A DNA stretch of 64,000 nt from Streptomyces sp. TN58 (GCF_001941845.1 NZ_CP018870.1:4842001-4906000), one strand, 5' to 3'. Shown: positions 18,423-27,661, counted from the stretch's first letter. The notes: generated by a model from the sequence alone, not told the origin. Program-made: numbers and translations.

Positions 18423-19241
18423 ATGTGCGGACGGTATGCAGCGAGTCGTGGACCGCAGGACCTCGTGGAGGCCTTCGGCATCGAGAAGTGGGAACCCGAG
18501 GAGGCCCTGGCACCCGACTTCAACGTGGCGCCGACCAAGGAGGTCCACGTCGTCCTCGACCGCCCCCTGAAGGACGCTCCGGATCCGCGTCCGGTTCGCC
18601 AGCTGCGCGTCCTGAAATGGGGGCTCGTGCCCTCGTGGGCAAAGAACCCCGACGGCGCCGCCCGGATGATCAACGCCCGGTCGGAGACCCTGCACGAGAA
18701 GCCGTCCTTCCGCCGGGCCTTCGCCCAGCGCCGCTGCATCATCCCCGCCGACGGGTACTACGAGTGGGTCACCGCGCACGACGAGCGGCAGCTGGAGGTG
18801 GAGGGCAGGAAGAAGCGGGCCCGCAAGCAGCCCTACTTCGTGCTTCCCTCCGACGGCTCCCCCTTCGCCATGGCCGGCATATACGAGTTCTGGCGCGACC
18901 GGACCCTGCCCGACGAGCACCCCCTCGCCTGGTGGGTGACCTGCTCGGTGATCACCACCGAGGCCGAGACCGGGCCCCTGGGCGTGGCCCCCGCCGAAGG
19001 GCCGCGCTCCCTCGCCGACATCCACCCGCGGATGCCGCTGATGCTCACCCCCGACCGCTGGGACGCCTGGCTGGACCCCGCGAACACCGACACCGAGGGC
19101 TCCCTGCGGGAGCTGCTGGCACCCCCGCCGGGCGGCCTGATGCGCGCCTACCCGGTCTCGACCGCCGTGAGCAACGTACGCAACAACGGGCCCGAGCTGC
19201 TGACGGAGCTGGCCGCCCCGGAGGAGGGCACGCTCTTCTGA
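18423..19241 (+). CDS. SRAP / YedK-HMCES abasic-site crosslinking protein
   Basis: A 272-residue protein of the SOS-response-associated peptidase family, which forms a thiazolidine crosslink with abasic sites in single-stranded DNA. The start is fixed by the motif MCGRY: Cys2 must become N-terminal. Other hallmarks are FNVAPTKEV, LKWGLVPSWAK, INARSET, CIIPADGYYEW (catalytic Glu) and IHPRMPLML (catalytic His). A Lys/Arg-rich insert (EGRKKRARK) lies in the middle. It is monocistronic or paired with the following hydrolase. Confidence 0.95.
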   Translation: MCGRYAASRGPQDLVEAFGIEKWEPEEALAPDFNVAPTKEVHVVLDRPLKDAPDPRPVRQLRVLKWGLVPSWAKNPDGAARMINARSETLHEKPSFRRAFAQRRCIIPADGYYEWVTAHDERQLEVEGRKKRARKQPYFVLPSDGSPFAMAGIYEFWRDRTLPDEHPLAWWVTCSVITTEAETGPLGVAPAEGPRSLADIHPRMPLMLTPDRWDAWLDPANTDTEGSLRELLAPPPGGLMRAYPVSTAVSNVRNNGPELLTELAAPEEGTLF

Positions 19242-19278
19242 GGCCTGCCGCCGGTGGCGGGGACGGCACGATGGACCC

Positions 19279-19929
19279 ATGACCACGCGCACCGAGAGTG
19301 TCGACACCCCCGCGGGCGAGGCCCGCGTCACCTGGCACACCGCGCCCCGGGCCCGGCTCGTCCTCGCCCTGGGCCACGGCGCGGGCGGCGGCATCGAGGC
19401 CCGGGACCTCCAGGCACTGGCCGCCGCGCTCCCCGCCCGCCGGATCACGGTGGCGCTCGTCGAACAGCCCTGGCGGGTCGCCGGGAAGAAGGTCGCCGCC
19501 GCGCCCAAGACGCTGGACGAGGGCTGGCGCGGGCTGTGGCCGGCCCTGACCCGGCCCGGACTGCCGGTCGTCGCCGGCGGGCGCAGCGCCGGCGCCCGCG
19601 TGGCCTGCCGCACCGCCGGGGAACTGGACGCCGCCGGGGTGCTGGCCCTCGCCTTCCCGCTGCACCCGCCCGGCCGGCCCGAGAAGTCCCGGGCCTCGGA
19701 GCTCACCGGAGCCGGACGGCCGGCCCTCGTGGTCCAGGGCGGCCGTGACCCCTTCGGCCGCCCCGACGAGTTCCCGCCGCCGGCCGGGCGGCACCCGTAC
19801 GAACTCGTCGAGGTGGCCCACGGCGATCACGGCTTCGCGGTGCCGAAGAAGGCCGCCACCACCCAGGAGGAGGCACTGCGGACGATCACCGAGGCGGTCG
19901 GCGGATGGCTCGACCGGCTCCCCGCGTGA
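19279..19929 (+). CDS. alpha/beta hydrolase of the KANL3/Tex30 type
   Basis: A 216-residue protein. A complete Ser-Asp-His triad is visible: Ser103 in GGRSAGAR, Asp157 in [10 protein letters not shown] and His184 in [16 protein letters not shown] supplies an oxyanion region. The compact size and GGRSxGxR elbow match the TEX30/KANL3-like dienelactone-hydrolase group. The substrate is unknown. It starts 37 nt after the SRAP stop and could be co-transcribed with it. Confidence 0.82.
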   Translation: MTTRTESVDTPAGEARVTWHTAPRARLVLALGHGAGGGIEARDLQALAAALPARRITVALVEQPWRVAGKKVAAAPKTLDEGWRGLWPALTRPGLPVVAGGRSAGARVACRTAGELDAAGVLALAFPLHPPGRPEKSRASELTGAGRPALVVQGGRDPFGRPDEFPPPAGRHPYELVEVAHGDHGFAVPKKAATTQEEALRTITEAVGGWLDRLPA

Positions 19930-19986
19930 GCCCGGCCACACCCCGCCCCCCACGGCTCGGAAAAGGCCGAAAACCCTTGGCGCAGG

Positions 19987-20014
19987 GGGAATGCGCCGCC
20001 CCGCCCCCGGCGTT
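19987..20014 (+). promoter_or_regulatory. candidate SigR-dependent promoter of sigR (sigRp2-like)
   Basis: GGGAAT (19987-19992) and GTT (20012-20014) are separated by 19 nt, matching the SigR consensus GGGAAT-N18/19-GTT. The transcript would begin before the upstream ATG at 20060 and so encode the long sigma form, as for sigRp2 in S. coelicolor (family knowledge). Confidence 0.75.
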
Positions 20015-20059
20015 GTCCCGGATGTCGGTACACACGGAACGTCGGAGGAGAGGGAGCGA

Positions 20060-20869
20060 ATGACCCAGGTCATCAGCCAGAACCGTCCGCAGGCCGCTGA
20101 CCTGGACTGGACGGTGCTGCCCGCGCCCAAGCGCAGCCCGCTTCGGGCGGCGGGGGGCCGGGAAGGTCGACTATTCTCCGATTCGAGCGGATCCGCTTTC
20201 GGAGCCGCCACGCAGTCGGAGGAGGTGGGTCCTGTCGCTGGGACCGACGAAGGCCACGCGGAGGAGACGACCCTGGAGCGCAACGCGCGCTTCGAACGGG
20301 ACGCCCTCGGCTACCTCGACCAGATGTACTCGGCCGCGCTGCGTATGACGCGCAATCCGGCCGACGCCGAGGACCTGGTCCAGGAGACGTACGCGAAGGC
20401 GTACGCGTCCTTCCACCAGTTCCGCGAGGGCACCAACCTGAAGGCGTGGCTGTACCGCATCCTGACCAACACGTTCATCAACTCCTACCGCAAGAAGCAG
20501 CGCGAGCCCCAGCGCAGTGCCGCGGAGGAGATCGAGGACTGGCAGCTGGCCCGCGCCGAGTCGCACATGTCGACCGGACTGCGCTCGGCCGAGTCGCAGG
20601 CGCTCGACCACCTGCCCGACTCGGATGTGAAGGAAGCCCTGCAGGCCATTCCGGAAGAGTTCCGTATCGCGGTCTATCTTGCCGACGTAGAGGGCTTTGC
20701 GTACAAGGAGATCGCGGACATCATGGGTACACCCATCGGAACGGTCATGTCGCGACTGCACCGTGGCCGCCGTCAACTCCGCGGAATGCTGGAGGACTAC
20801 GCCCGTGAGCGCGGGCTGGTTCCCGCGGGCGCTGGCGAGGCGAACGACCGGAAAGGCTCGGGCTCATGA
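20060..20869 (+). CDS. sigR: ECF sigma factor SigR, thiol-oxidative stress (long and short forms)
   Basis: Two in-frame starts are present. ATG 20060 gives 269 residues. GTG 20225, directly behind GGAGGAG, gives 214 residues. The difference is exactly 55 codons, the same extension known for the unstable, stress-induced SigR' isoform in S. coelicolor. Region 2 shows [34 protein letters not shown] and [14 protein letters not shown]; region 4 shows [28 protein letters not shown]. It directs transcription of thioredoxin, Clp/Lon and related genes. The stop overlaps the rsrA start (ATGA). Confidence 0.95.
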   Translation: MTQVISQNRPQAADLDWTVLPAPKRSPLRAAGGREGRLFSDSSGSAFGAATQSEEVGPVAGTDEGHAEETTLERNARFERDALGYLDQMYSAALRMTRNPADAEDLVQETYAKAYASFHQFREGTNLKAWLYRILTNTFINSYRKKQREPQRSAAEEIEDWQLARAESHMSTGLRSAESQALDHLPDSDVKEALQAIPEEFRIAVYLADVEGFAYKEIADIMGTPIGTVMSRLHRGRRQLRGMLEDYARERGLVPAGAGEANDRKGSGS

Positions 20870-21171
20870 GTTGCGGAGAGCCGCACGAGACAGAGTGCTC
20901 TGAGGTCCTGGACCACCTGTACGAGTTCCTCGACCATGAGATGCCCGACAGCGACTGCACGAAGTTCGAGACCCACTTCGGCGAGTGCAATCCCTGTCTG
21001 GAGAAGTACGGGCTGGAACAGGCCGTGAAGAAGCTGGTCAAGCGGTGCTGCGGGTCGGACGACGTGCCGAGCGACCTGCGGTCGAAGGTGATGGGCCGGA
21101 TCGAGCTGATCCGGTCCGGTCAGGCGGTCCCCGACCACGACGTCACCGCCGACAATCCCGCTCCCGGCTGA
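20866..21171 (+). CDS. rsrA: redox-sensing zinc anti-sigma factor RsrA
   Basis: A 101-residue ZAS-family anti-sigma factor. The zinc/redox residues fall exactly at the positions known from S. coelicolor RsrA: Cys11, His37, Cys41 and Cys44 (HFGECNPC), with additional Cys3, Cys31, Cys61 and Cys62. Under thiol oxidation Cys11 and a CxxC cysteine form a disulfide and SigR is released (family knowledge). The 4-bp overlap with sigR implies translational coupling and balanced stoichiometry. Confidence 0.96.
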   Translation: MSCGEPHETECSEVLDHLYEFLDHEMPDSDCTKFETHFGECNPCLEKYGLEQAVKKLVKRCCGSDDVPSDLRSKVMGRIELIRSGQAVPDHDVTADNPAPG

Positions 21172-21203
21172 CCACTCCGAAAACAGTCGAACAGCTGAAC
21201 AAC

Positions 21204-21252
21204 CGCCCCCGGAAGATCAGTTCATTCACCCGAATGTGCTAATCCGGGGGCG
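21204..21252 (+). terminator. hairpin downstream of rsrA
   Basis: CGCCCCCGGA (21204-21213) pairs with TCCGGGGGCG (21243-21252), a 10-bp perfect stem with a 29-nt loop, 33 nt after the rsrA stop. It is probably the end of the sigR-rsrA transcript. Confidence 0.6.
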
Positions 21253-21370
21253 TCCGCATGGCGCAATACGAAAATGTGGCCCGCCCCGCTCGGAGCCCCA
21301 CCTATTCTCCCCAGTCGGTACCGATCGGATTCGGCACCCGGCTTGCCCGGCCCAGGGGGAGGAGAGCGCC

Positions 21371-23161
21371 ATGCGGGACCTTCCGCCGGCCGCGCGCGGA
21401 TTCGTCCTCTGCGCCGTCCTGGCCACGCTCGCCTGCACCGCCCCTGCCCTCACGGATTCCGCTTCCCGGCCGGCCGTGATCCTGCTCGCCGGGCTCTACC
21501 TCGGCTGCGAGCTGGCGAAGAGCTGTCCCCTGCCGGGCCTGCGGGTGCCCGAGGGCACCGGCCCCTTCCTCCCCGTGGTGCTCGCCGCCGTCTACCTGCT
21601 GCCTCCCGCGGCCGCCGCCCTCGTCGCGCTGCCCGGAGCCTTCGCCGCCCCCGCGGCCCGGCCGGCCGCCCTGCTCCGGCGGATGTGGCACGCCGCCCAG
21701 CAGTCCATCGGAGCCTGGACCGCAGGACAGGTCTTCGCACTGCTCGCCGGCCCGGACGCACTCGGCGCGGGGGCCTCCGGCGGACCAGGAGCCGCAGCCG
21801 GCGCCGGGCCCTCCGCATGGCCGGCCGACTTCCCCTACGCGCTGCTCCCCGCCACGGCGGCGGCCGCCGCCCTCTGCCTTGTGGTCACCGCGCTCGACGG
21901 GGCCATCCTGGCCGCCGCCGAGGCCAGGCTCCTCTCTTTCAGGCTCGGTTCGCCTGCGGGGCGCTTGTTGCCGGCTCGTGGGGTCGTGCGTGCTCGTAAA
22001 CCGCTCGTTCCTCGCGGTTTCCTCCGCGCGCTCGCCCCCACTCCCCGGCGCGCCCCTTCGGCTCACTCGCGCTTTCTTTCGTGGCTCGGTTCGCCTGCGG
22101 GGCGCTTGTTGCCGGCTCGTGGGGTCGTGCGTGCTCGTAAACCGCTCGTTCCTCGCGGTTTCCTCCGCGCGCTCGCCCCCGCTCCCCGGCGCGCCCCTTC
22201 GGCTCACTCGCCCGTGACCCGCGCCCTCGGCCCGTACTGCGTCCACGGGCTCGCCGGTCTGATGACGGCCGTCATGTGGCGCAGCCCGTACGGACTGCCG
22301 GCCGCGCTGCTCGTCCTGCTGCCGACGTACGTCTCCTGCCGGGTCTTCGCCCAGTACCACCGCGAGCGCGCCGCCCACCAGGCCACCATCCGCGCCCTCG
22401 TCCAGGCCGTCGACATCAAGGACCGCTACACGCGCGGCCACAGCGAACGCGTCGGCCAGGCCTCCACGATGATCGCCCGCGAGCTGGGCATGGCCGAGGA
22501 GCGGCTGGAGGTGGTGCGCATGGCCGGCGTCCTCCACGATGTCGGCAAACTCGGCGTCCCGACCCGGCTGCTGCGCAAGGACGGCCCCCTGACCCCGCAG
22601 GAGCGCCGGATCATCGAGCTGCACCCCGAGTACGGGCACGAGATGGTGCGCGGCATCGGCTTCCTGGGAGAGGCCAGGTCCGCGATCCTGCACCACCACG
22701 AACGGGTCGACGGCTCCGGCTACCCCTACGGGCTGACCGGCGAGCAGATCCCGGTGCTGGCCCGGGTGGTGGCGGTGGCCGACGCCTTCGACGCGATGAC
22801 CTCCACCCGCTCCTACAGCCGGGCCCGGCCGGTGCCCACCGCCCTCGCCGAGCTGAACCGGTGCGCGGGCGCCCAGTTCGACCCGGCGATGGTACGGGCC
22901 CTCGCCGACGCCATCGCCCGGCACGGCTGGCATCCCGCTGCCACCACCGACGACGACCTCCAGGTGATCAGCGCGGAGGCCCCCGCCCCTGCCACCGCCC
23001 CCGCCGCGGTACCGACGGGCCGGGGCCCGGTCGCACCGCCGCCTCCGCCCGGCAACGGCGGCCTCCTGCCCGAGGGGGCCCGCACCGGCGGCGGGAGGCA
23101 GGCACCGCACGTCGACGCCCGGCGCGGCCAGGGCGCGGACGGCGCCGGGGCGGGCGGATGA
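21371..23161 (+). CDS. membrane HD-GYP-type phosphohydrolase with an in-frame repeat insertion
   Basis: A 596-residue protein. About six hydrophobic segments in the N-terminal half precede an HD-GYP-type domain near residues 340-510: HSERV, GVLHDVGKLGVP (HD), HHHERVDGSGYPYG and ARVVAVADAFDAMTS. HD-GYP proteins hydrolyse cyclic dinucleotides or related phosphoesters; the target here is unknown. Between two membrane segments, residues about 191-280 are encoded by two copies of a 129-bp DNA repeat (LGSPAGRLLPARGVVRARKP twice), Arg/Pro-rich and unlike the rest. The C-terminal 75 residues are Pro/Gly-rich. GGAGGAG precedes ATG 21371. The stop overlaps the next start (ATGA). Confidence 0.85.
   Translation: MRDLPPAARGFVLCAVLATLACTAPALTDSASRPAVILLAGLYLGCELAKSCPLPGLRVPEGTGPFLPVVLAAVYLLPPAAAALVALPGAFAAPAARPAALLRRMWHAAQQSIGAWTAGQVFALLAGPDALGAGASGGPGAAAGAGPSAWPADFPYALLPATAAAAALCLVVTALDGAILAAAEARLLSFRLGSPAGRLLPARGVVRARKPLVPRGFLRALAPTPRRAPSAHSRFLSWLGSPAGRLLPARGVVRARKPLVPRGFLRALAPAPRRAPSAHSPVTRALGPYCVHGLAGLMTAVMWRSPYGLPAALLVLLPTYVSCRVFAQYHRERAAHQATIRALVQAVDIKDRYTRGHSERVGQASTMIARELGMAEERLEVVRMAGVLHDVGKLGVPTRLLRKDGPLTPQERRIIELHPEYGHEMVRGIGFLGEARSAILHHHERVDGSGYPYGLTGEQIPVLARVVAVADAFDAMTSTRSYSRARPVPTALAELNRCAGAQFDPAMVRALADAIARHGWHPAATTDDDLQVISAEAPAPATAPAAVPTGRGPVAPPPPPGNGGLLPEGARTGGGRQAPHVDARRGQGADGAGAGG
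21942..22211 (+). repeat. tandem pair of 129-bp repeats inserted in the HD-GYP gene
   Basis: Copies at 21942-22070 and 22083-22211 differ at one base (A22040 versus G22181) and are separated by 12 bp, giving a 141-bp (47-codon) period that keeps the frame. Each copy carries AAACCGC...GCGGTTT (for example 21998-22020), a 7-bp hairpin. The composition (GCTCGTTCCTCGCGG, TTCGCCTGCGGG) is unlike the surrounding codons and looks like an extragenic repetitive element. Confidence 0.9.
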
Positions 23162-24417
23162 GGGGCGCAGCCGGGTGGGCGGTGCGGGCAACCGCTGCCG
23201 TGCTGACCGCCGTGGCCCTCGCCCACACCCTGTGGCACGGACTGGCCGAGCCCGGCGCCGCCCTGGCCTTCGGCACCCTCGTCGCCGTAGGCGAACTCGC
23301 CCGCGCGGACGGGCCGGACACCCCCGGGGAGCAGCCCGCACCGCTCGGCTCGGCCGGCGCCCTCGCCTACGCCCTGTTCGGCCAGAACGCAGGCCACCCG
23401 ACCCACCACGGCGCGCTGGAGACCGTCGCCGTCGTCGTCGCGGCCGCCCTCGCGGGGATCGTCCCGCACGTCGCCCGCGGCCGCGGCCCCGCCCTGGACC
23501 ACCTCGCCCGCCGGGTGCTCACCGTCGCCTTCGCCGCGGCCTGCTTCCGGCCGCTCCACCACCCCGGAGGACTGGAAGAGCGGTTCGGTCAGGGCCCCTA
23601 CCTCGTCGTCCTCCTGCTGCTCCTGCTGGTCCTCACCACCCTGTGCGACGCCGTCCTCGCCGCCACCCTCGCCCGCGCCCGCACGGGCTCGGCGTACGGG
23701 CCCCTGTTGCGCGACGGGATGCACGCCCAGCTCGGCATCGGCTCCGCGGTGTGCGCCACCGGCGTCGTCATGGCGCTCGGCACAGCCGCCGCTGGCCTGT
23801 GGGCCGTCCCCGTCCTCGGCGTGCCCCTGCTGCTGACCCAGCTCTCCTGCCACCGGATCACCGCGATCCGCACCACCTGCCGCGAGACGGTCACCTCCCT
23901 GGCCCGGGCCACCGAGATCGCCGGGTACACGCGGCCGGGCCACTCCCGCCGGGTCGCGGCCCTGAGCTGCGCCGTCGGCCGGGAGCTGGGTCTGTCCGAG
24001 CGGGACCTCACCGTGCTGGAGTACGCCGCCCTGATGCACGACATCGGCCAGCTCTCCCTGGTCGACCCGGTGCCCGGCGGGGCGACCGCCGAGCTGCCCG
24101 CCGCCGAGGCCCGCCGGATCGCCGGGCTGGGCGGCGAGGTGGCCCGGCAGGCCGGGGTGCCCGCCGAGGTCGCCGTGGTGGTGGAACGGCAGGCGGACCC
24201 GTACCGGGAGCAGCCGCCACTGGCCCGGATCGTGCGCGCGGTGAACGCCTACGACGACCTGGCGGGCGGCGGCCGTCACCCGGGCGGCGCACTGGCCGCC
24301 CTGGAACAGCTGCGCCTGGGCACCGGGAAGGATTACCAGCCGGAGGTCGTGGAATGCCTGGCGAGGGTTCTGGCCAGGGGCGGACGTGGCAGAGTGGTGC
24401 CCGTTCCACCTGGGTAA
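23158..24417 (+). CDS. second membrane HD-domain protein, degenerate
   Basis: A 419-residue protein overlapping the preceding HD-GYP gene by 4 bp (ATGA). About seven hydrophobic helices fill residues 5-245. A C-terminal HD-like domain follows, with HSRRVAALSCAVGRELGLSE, YAALMHDIGQLSL (HD) and ARIVRAVNAYDDLAGG. The GYP loop (HHExxDGxGYP) of the first gene is reduced to VVERQADPYREQPP, so metal binding and catalysis are doubtful. It may be a sensory or regulatory partner of the upstream paralogue. The substrate and signal are unknown. Confidence 0.8.
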   Translation: MRGAAGWAVRATAAVLTAVALAHTLWHGLAEPGAALAFGTLVAVGELARADGPDTPGEQPAPLGSAGALAYALFGQNAGHPTHHGALETVAVVVAAALAGIVPHVARGRGPALDHLARRVLTVAFAAACFRPLHHPGGLEERFGQGPYLVVLLLLLLVLTTLCDAVLAATLARARTGSAYGPLLRDGMHAQLGIGSAVCATGVVMALGTAAAGLWAVPVLGVPLLLTQLSCHRITAIRTTCRETVTSLARATEIAGYTRPGHSRRVAALSCAVGRELGLSERDLTVLEYAALMHDIGQLSLVDPVPGGATAELPAAEARRIAGLGGEVARQAGVPAEVAVVVERQADPYREQPPLARIVRAVNAYDDLAGGGRHPGGALAALEQLRLGTGKDYQPEVVECLARVLARGGRGRVVPVPPG

Positions 24418-24536
24418 CCCATGGGTAATGAGCGGCCGTCCGAGTGGGCATGGTTGGATGCCAGTAAGAGTGTCCGCAAGGCTGCACCGTAGTCCCCAGC
24501 CACCCGCTGGGAGGTGCCCCCAGGCAGGCGGGAATC

Positions 24537-25541
24537 GTGAGGATCTTCGGGAAGGTACGGCATCGGCCCTCCGCCTCGTGGCGGCAGGCCACCGACCGCG
24601 CGTTCACGCTGATCGGCGACGGGCGGTACGAGGACGCGGGCGCGCTGCTGACCAGAGCCGCCGACCTGGAGCCGTGGCTCTCCGAGTCCTGGTTCAACCT
24701 GGCCCTGCTGCACAAGTTCCGGCACGACTGGGAGCAGGCGCGGGCCGCCGGGCTGCGCGCCGTGGCCCTGCTCGACCGCGAGACCGGGGCGCCCGACTGG
24801 TGGAACGTAGGGATCGCCGCCACCGCGCTCCAGGACTGGCCGCTCGCCCGGCGGGCCTGGCAGGCGTACGGGCTGAAGGTGCCCGGGGACTCCCACGGGG
24901 CCAACGGCGCCGGCGGGAACGGCGAGCCGGTCGGCATGGAGCTGGGCAGCGCCGCCGTGCGGCTGTCGCCCGAGGGCGAGGCTGAGGTGGTCTGGGGCCG
25001 CCGGCTCGATCCGGCCAGGCTGGAGGTCCTGTCGATCCCCCTGCCCTCCTCGGGACGGCGCTGGGGCGAGGTCGTCCTCCACGACGGTGTCCCGCACGGC
25101 GAACGGGTGACCGCGGCCGGACCCTCGTACCCGGTGTTCGACGAGATCGAGCTGTGGGCGCCGTCGCCCGTGCCGACCTGGGTGGTGCTGCTGGAGGCGG
25201 CCTCCGAGGCCGACCGCGACGCGCTGGAGCAGCTGGCCTCGGACGCCGGCTTCGCCGCCGAGGACTGGTCCTCGTCGGTACGGCTGCTGTGCCGGACCTG
25301 CTCGGAGAGCGAGATGCCGAGCGACGAGGGCGACGGGGAGCACCTGGACCCGCACGACCACAGCGAGCCGGGGCACCCCGGACCGCTGGGGCACCGGACG
25401 GCGGGCTCCGGCTCCCTGTGGGTGCCCGAGCGCGAGTGCGGCATCGCGGCACCGGCCGGGCTGGTGCGCGGGCTCCTCGACGGGTGGGTCGCCGACAGCC
25501 CTGACAGCCGCGAGTGGCGGGATCTCGAAGAAGTCTGCTGA
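24537..25541 (+). CDS. TPR-containing soluble protein
   Basis: A 334-residue protein starting at GTG 24537. The first 110 residues form TPR-like helices ([62 protein letters not shown]). The remainder is an uncharacterised beta-rich domain ([34 protein letters not shown]) with two cysteines in [10 protein letters not shown] and a His/Asp-rich linker near residue 265. It is followed after 83 nt by def on the same strand. I do not recognise a specific function. Confidence 0.75.
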   Translation: MRIFGKVRHRPSASWRQATDRAFTLIGDGRYEDAGALLTRAADLEPWLSESWFNLALLHKFRHDWEQARAAGLRAVALLDRETGAPDWWNVGIAATALQDWPLARRAWQAYGLKVPGDSHGANGAGGNGEPVGMELGSAAVRLSPEGEAEVVWGRRLDPARLEVLSIPLPSSGRRWGEVVLHDGVPHGERVTAAGPSYPVFDEIELWAPSPVPTWVVLLEAASEADRDALEQLASDAGFAAEDWSSSVRLLCRTCSESEMPSDEGDGEHLDPHDHSEPGHPGPLGHRTAGSGSLWVPERECGIAAPAGLVRGLLDGWVADSPDSREWRDLEEVC

Positions 25542-25624
25542 GCCGGGGCCGTAGGCTGTACGGGCACATCGGTGGCCATCGGCGACCACCGGTGACCGGG
25601 ACTTACGGAAGGCGTACGGCGGAC

Positions 25625-26269
25625 ATGGCGCAGCAGGAGAACCAGGTTGTCGATGGCGGCGAGGTCGTGAACGACGGTTACGTCGTGGACACCGAGGACT
25701 GTGAGGCGCGCGAGCTGGCCCACCGGGAGCGCGGCACCGCCCGCCCCATCACGGTCGTCGGCAACCCGGTCCTGCACAGTGAGTGCAAGGACGTCACCGA
25801 GTTCGGTGACGAGCTGGCCCAGCTGATCGACGACATGTTCGCCAGCCAGAAGGCGGCCGAGGGCGTGGGCCTGGCCGCGAACCAGATCGGCGTGGACGCC
25901 AAGGTCTTCGTCTACGACTGCCCGGACGACGAGGGCGTGCGCCACACCGGTGTCGTGGTCAACCCCAGGCTCGTCGAGCTCCCGGCCGGCTCGCGGGTGC
26001 TGGACGACTCCAACGAGGGCTGCCTGTCCGTCCCGACGGCGTACGCCTCGCTGGCCCGCCCGGACTACGCCGAGGTCGAGGGCCAGGACGCCCAGGGCAA
26101 CCCGATCAAGGTCCGTGGCACCGGCTACTTCGCCCGCTGCCTGCAGCACGAGACCGACCACCTGTACGGCTACCTGTACATCGACCGGCTCTCGAAGCGG
26201 GACCGCAAGGACGCCCTGCGCCAGATGGCGGAGGGCACCCCGCGCTACGAGACCGTCCCGAACGACTGA
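25625..26269 (+). CDS. def: peptide deformylase
   Basis: A 214-residue enzyme that removes the N-formyl group from nascent proteins. All three deformylase motifs are present: [10 protein letters not shown] (motif 1), EGCLSVP (motif 2, metal-ligand Cys) and QHETDHLYG (motif 3, HExDH). The about 40-residue acidic N-terminal extension ([20 protein letters not shown]) precedes the core and is common in Streptomyces paralogues. It is the only deformylase in the window. Confidence 0.95.
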   Translation: MAQQENQVVDGGEVVNDGYVVDTEDCEARELAHRERGTARPITVVGNPVLHSECKDVTEFGDELAQLIDDMFASQKAAEGVGLAANQIGVDAKVFVYDCPDDEGVRHTGVVVNPRLVELPAGSRVLDDSNEGCLSVPTAYASLARPDYAEVEGQDAQGNPIKVRGTGYFARCLQHETDHLYGYLYIDRLSKRDRKDALRQMAEGTPRYETVPND

Positions 26270-26302
26270 CCCGCGACCCCGGTCACGCCTCACGCCTCAC
26301 GC

Positions 26303-27268
26303 CTACGCCGCCTGCGGGCCCCGGAAGGCACGCCTGAAGGAGTTCGGCGTGGTGCCCAGGGTCCGCAGGAAGTGGTGGCGCAGCGCGGCCGCGTTGCCGA
26401 AGCCGGAGCGGCCCGCGATCGCGTCGACCGTGTCGTCGGTGGACTCCAGCAACTCCTGCGCCAGCATCACCCGCTGGCGCAGCACCCACTTGTACGGCGT
26501 CGTGCCGGTCTCCTGGAGGAAGCGGCGGGCGAACGTGCGCGGTGACATGTGCGCGCGCTCCGCGAGTTGCTCGACGGTGATCTCCTCCGCCAGGTGGCGG
26601 GCCATCCACTCGATCACCTCACCCACCGTGTCGCAGGACGTGCGCGGCAGCGGCCGCTGGATGTACTGCGCCTGCCCGCCGTCCCGGTGCGGCGGGACGA
26701 CCATCCGCCGCGCGATCGCGTTGGCCACCTCCGCGCCGTGCTCCTGGCGGACCACGTGCAGGCAGGCGTCGATGCCCGAGGCGGTGCCGGCCGAGGTGAT
26801 CACCGGGCCCTCGTCGACGTAGAGCACGTCCGGGTCGACCAGCGCCCGCGGGAAGCGCCGCGTCAGGGCCTGGGCGTGCATCCAGTGGGTGGTGCAGCGC
26901 CGGCCGTCCAGCAGACCCGCCGCGCCGAGCACGTAGGCCCCGCTGCACACGCTGAGCACCCGCGCGCCGCGCTCCACCCCGCGCCGCAGGGCAGCCAGGA
27001 GCGGCTCCGGGAAATCGCGCTCGGAGGCGTTGCGGAAGGCGGGCACGCAGATCAGGTCGGCGCTCTCCAGCCGCTCCGGCCCGTGGGCCGGGGTGAACCC
27101 GAAACCGGTGCCGGACATGGCCAGCGGCCCGTCCTGCCCCGCGCAGACGGCGAAGTCGTACACCGGCAGTCCGTGGTCGCTGCGGTCGATCCCGAAGACC
27201 TCGCAGAAGATCCCGAACTCGAAGGGGGCCACGTCGTCGAGGAGGGCCACGGCCACATTGGTCAACAT
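26303..27268 (-). CDS. GlxA-type AraC regulator with an N-terminal DJ-1/PfpI domain; possible nrdS
   Basis: A 321-residue protein. An N-terminal GATase1-like domain (NVAVALLDDVAPFEFGIFCE, VLSVCSGAYVLGAAGLLDG with the elbow Cys) precedes a C-terminal AraC DNA-binding domain (ITVEQLAERAHMSPRTFARRF, LLESTDDTVDAIAGRSGFGN). It lies downstream of nrdAB on the same strand, but a terminator and a small opposite gene intervene. In S. coelicolor a third gene of the nrdABS operon, nrdS, encodes an AraC-like protein (from memory); position makes this the candidate, unproven. The ATG has no strong ribosome binding site. Confidence 0.85.
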   Translation of the reverse strand: MLTNVAVALLDDVAPFEFGIFCEVFGIDRSDHGLPVYDFAVCAGQDGPLAMSGTGFGFTPAHGPERLESADLICVPAFRNASERDFPEPLLAALRRGVERGARVLSVCSGAYVLGAAGLLDGRRCTTHWMHAQALTRRFPRALVDPDVLYVDEGPVITSAGTASGIDACLHVVRQEHGAEVANAIARRMVVPPHRDGGQAQYIQRPLPRTSCDTVGEVIEWMARHLAEEITVEQLAERAHMSPRTFARRFLQETGTTPYKWVLRQRVMLAQELLESTDDTVDAIAGRSGFGNAAALRHHFLRTLGTTPNSFRRAFRGPQAA

Positions 27269-27349
27269 GCACCCAGTGTGGCAGTAATTCGCTCTTCCAT
27301 GGCAGTCCTGCCAGTGGCCGGGTCGTGTGAACGGAGCGACAGTGGATAC

Positions 27350-27577
27350 ATGAACACGTTCCTGAGCTACCTCGCCGTCCTCGCCGTCGCCGCCCTGCTG
27401 CTCGCCCCCAGCCTCTACGGGGCCCTGCGCGAACGGCGGATCGACCGGCAGATCCGGGCCGTCGAGACCCGGCTCGTGTGGCTGCCCCGGCAGAAGGCGG
27501 GCGGCATGCCGCCCACCCCGCGCCGCCGGCACGGCCCGCAGCCCGCCGGCGCGCGCCCGGGACGCCTCGCCCACTGA
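27350..27577 (+). CDS. small membrane-anchored protein
   Basis: A 75-residue protein. Residues 2-24 are one hydrophobic helix (NTFLSYLAVLAVAALLLAPS); the rest is strongly basic (RERRIDRQIRAVETRL, then a Pro/Arg-rich tail). It is divergent from the AraC-type gene and converges on nrdB across a perfect terminator. No domain is recognised. Coding is supported by third-position GC bias and position, not by homology I can name. Confidence 0.6.
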   Translation: MNTFLSYLAVLAVAALLLAPSLYGALRERRIDRQIRAVETRLVWLPRQKAGGMPPTPRRRHGPQPAGARPGRLAH

Positions 27578-27612
27578 GCCGCGACGGCGCCCGCCACCGC
27601 CCCGGGACGCGA

Positions 27613-27647
27613 AGAGCCGGGACGCGATTCGTTCGCGTCCCGGCTCT
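27613..27647. terminator. bidirectional terminator between the small membrane gene and nrdB
   Basis: AGAGCCGGGACGCGA pairs perfectly (15 bp) with TCGCGTCCCGGCTCT around TTCGT. It lies 3' of nrdB (stop 27662, minus) and of the plus-strand gene ending at 27577. Confidence 0.9.
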
Positions 27648-27661
27648 CGGTGCTTTCCGGC

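Noticed and set aside
21942..22211. The repeat in the HD-GYP gene as a CRISPR array
   Set aside because: There are only two long units with a 12-bp gap and no cas genes; the repeat lies inside a coding frame.
22276..24417. One 713-codon frame through the second HD gene
   Set aside because: Its first 290 codons overlap the first HD-GYP gene in a wrong frame; the ATG at 23158 with ATGA coupling is the natural start.
24529..24552. GGGAAT before the TPR gene at 24537 as a SigR promoter
   Set aside because: No GTT follows at 18-19 nt and the start codon lies 3 nt downstream.
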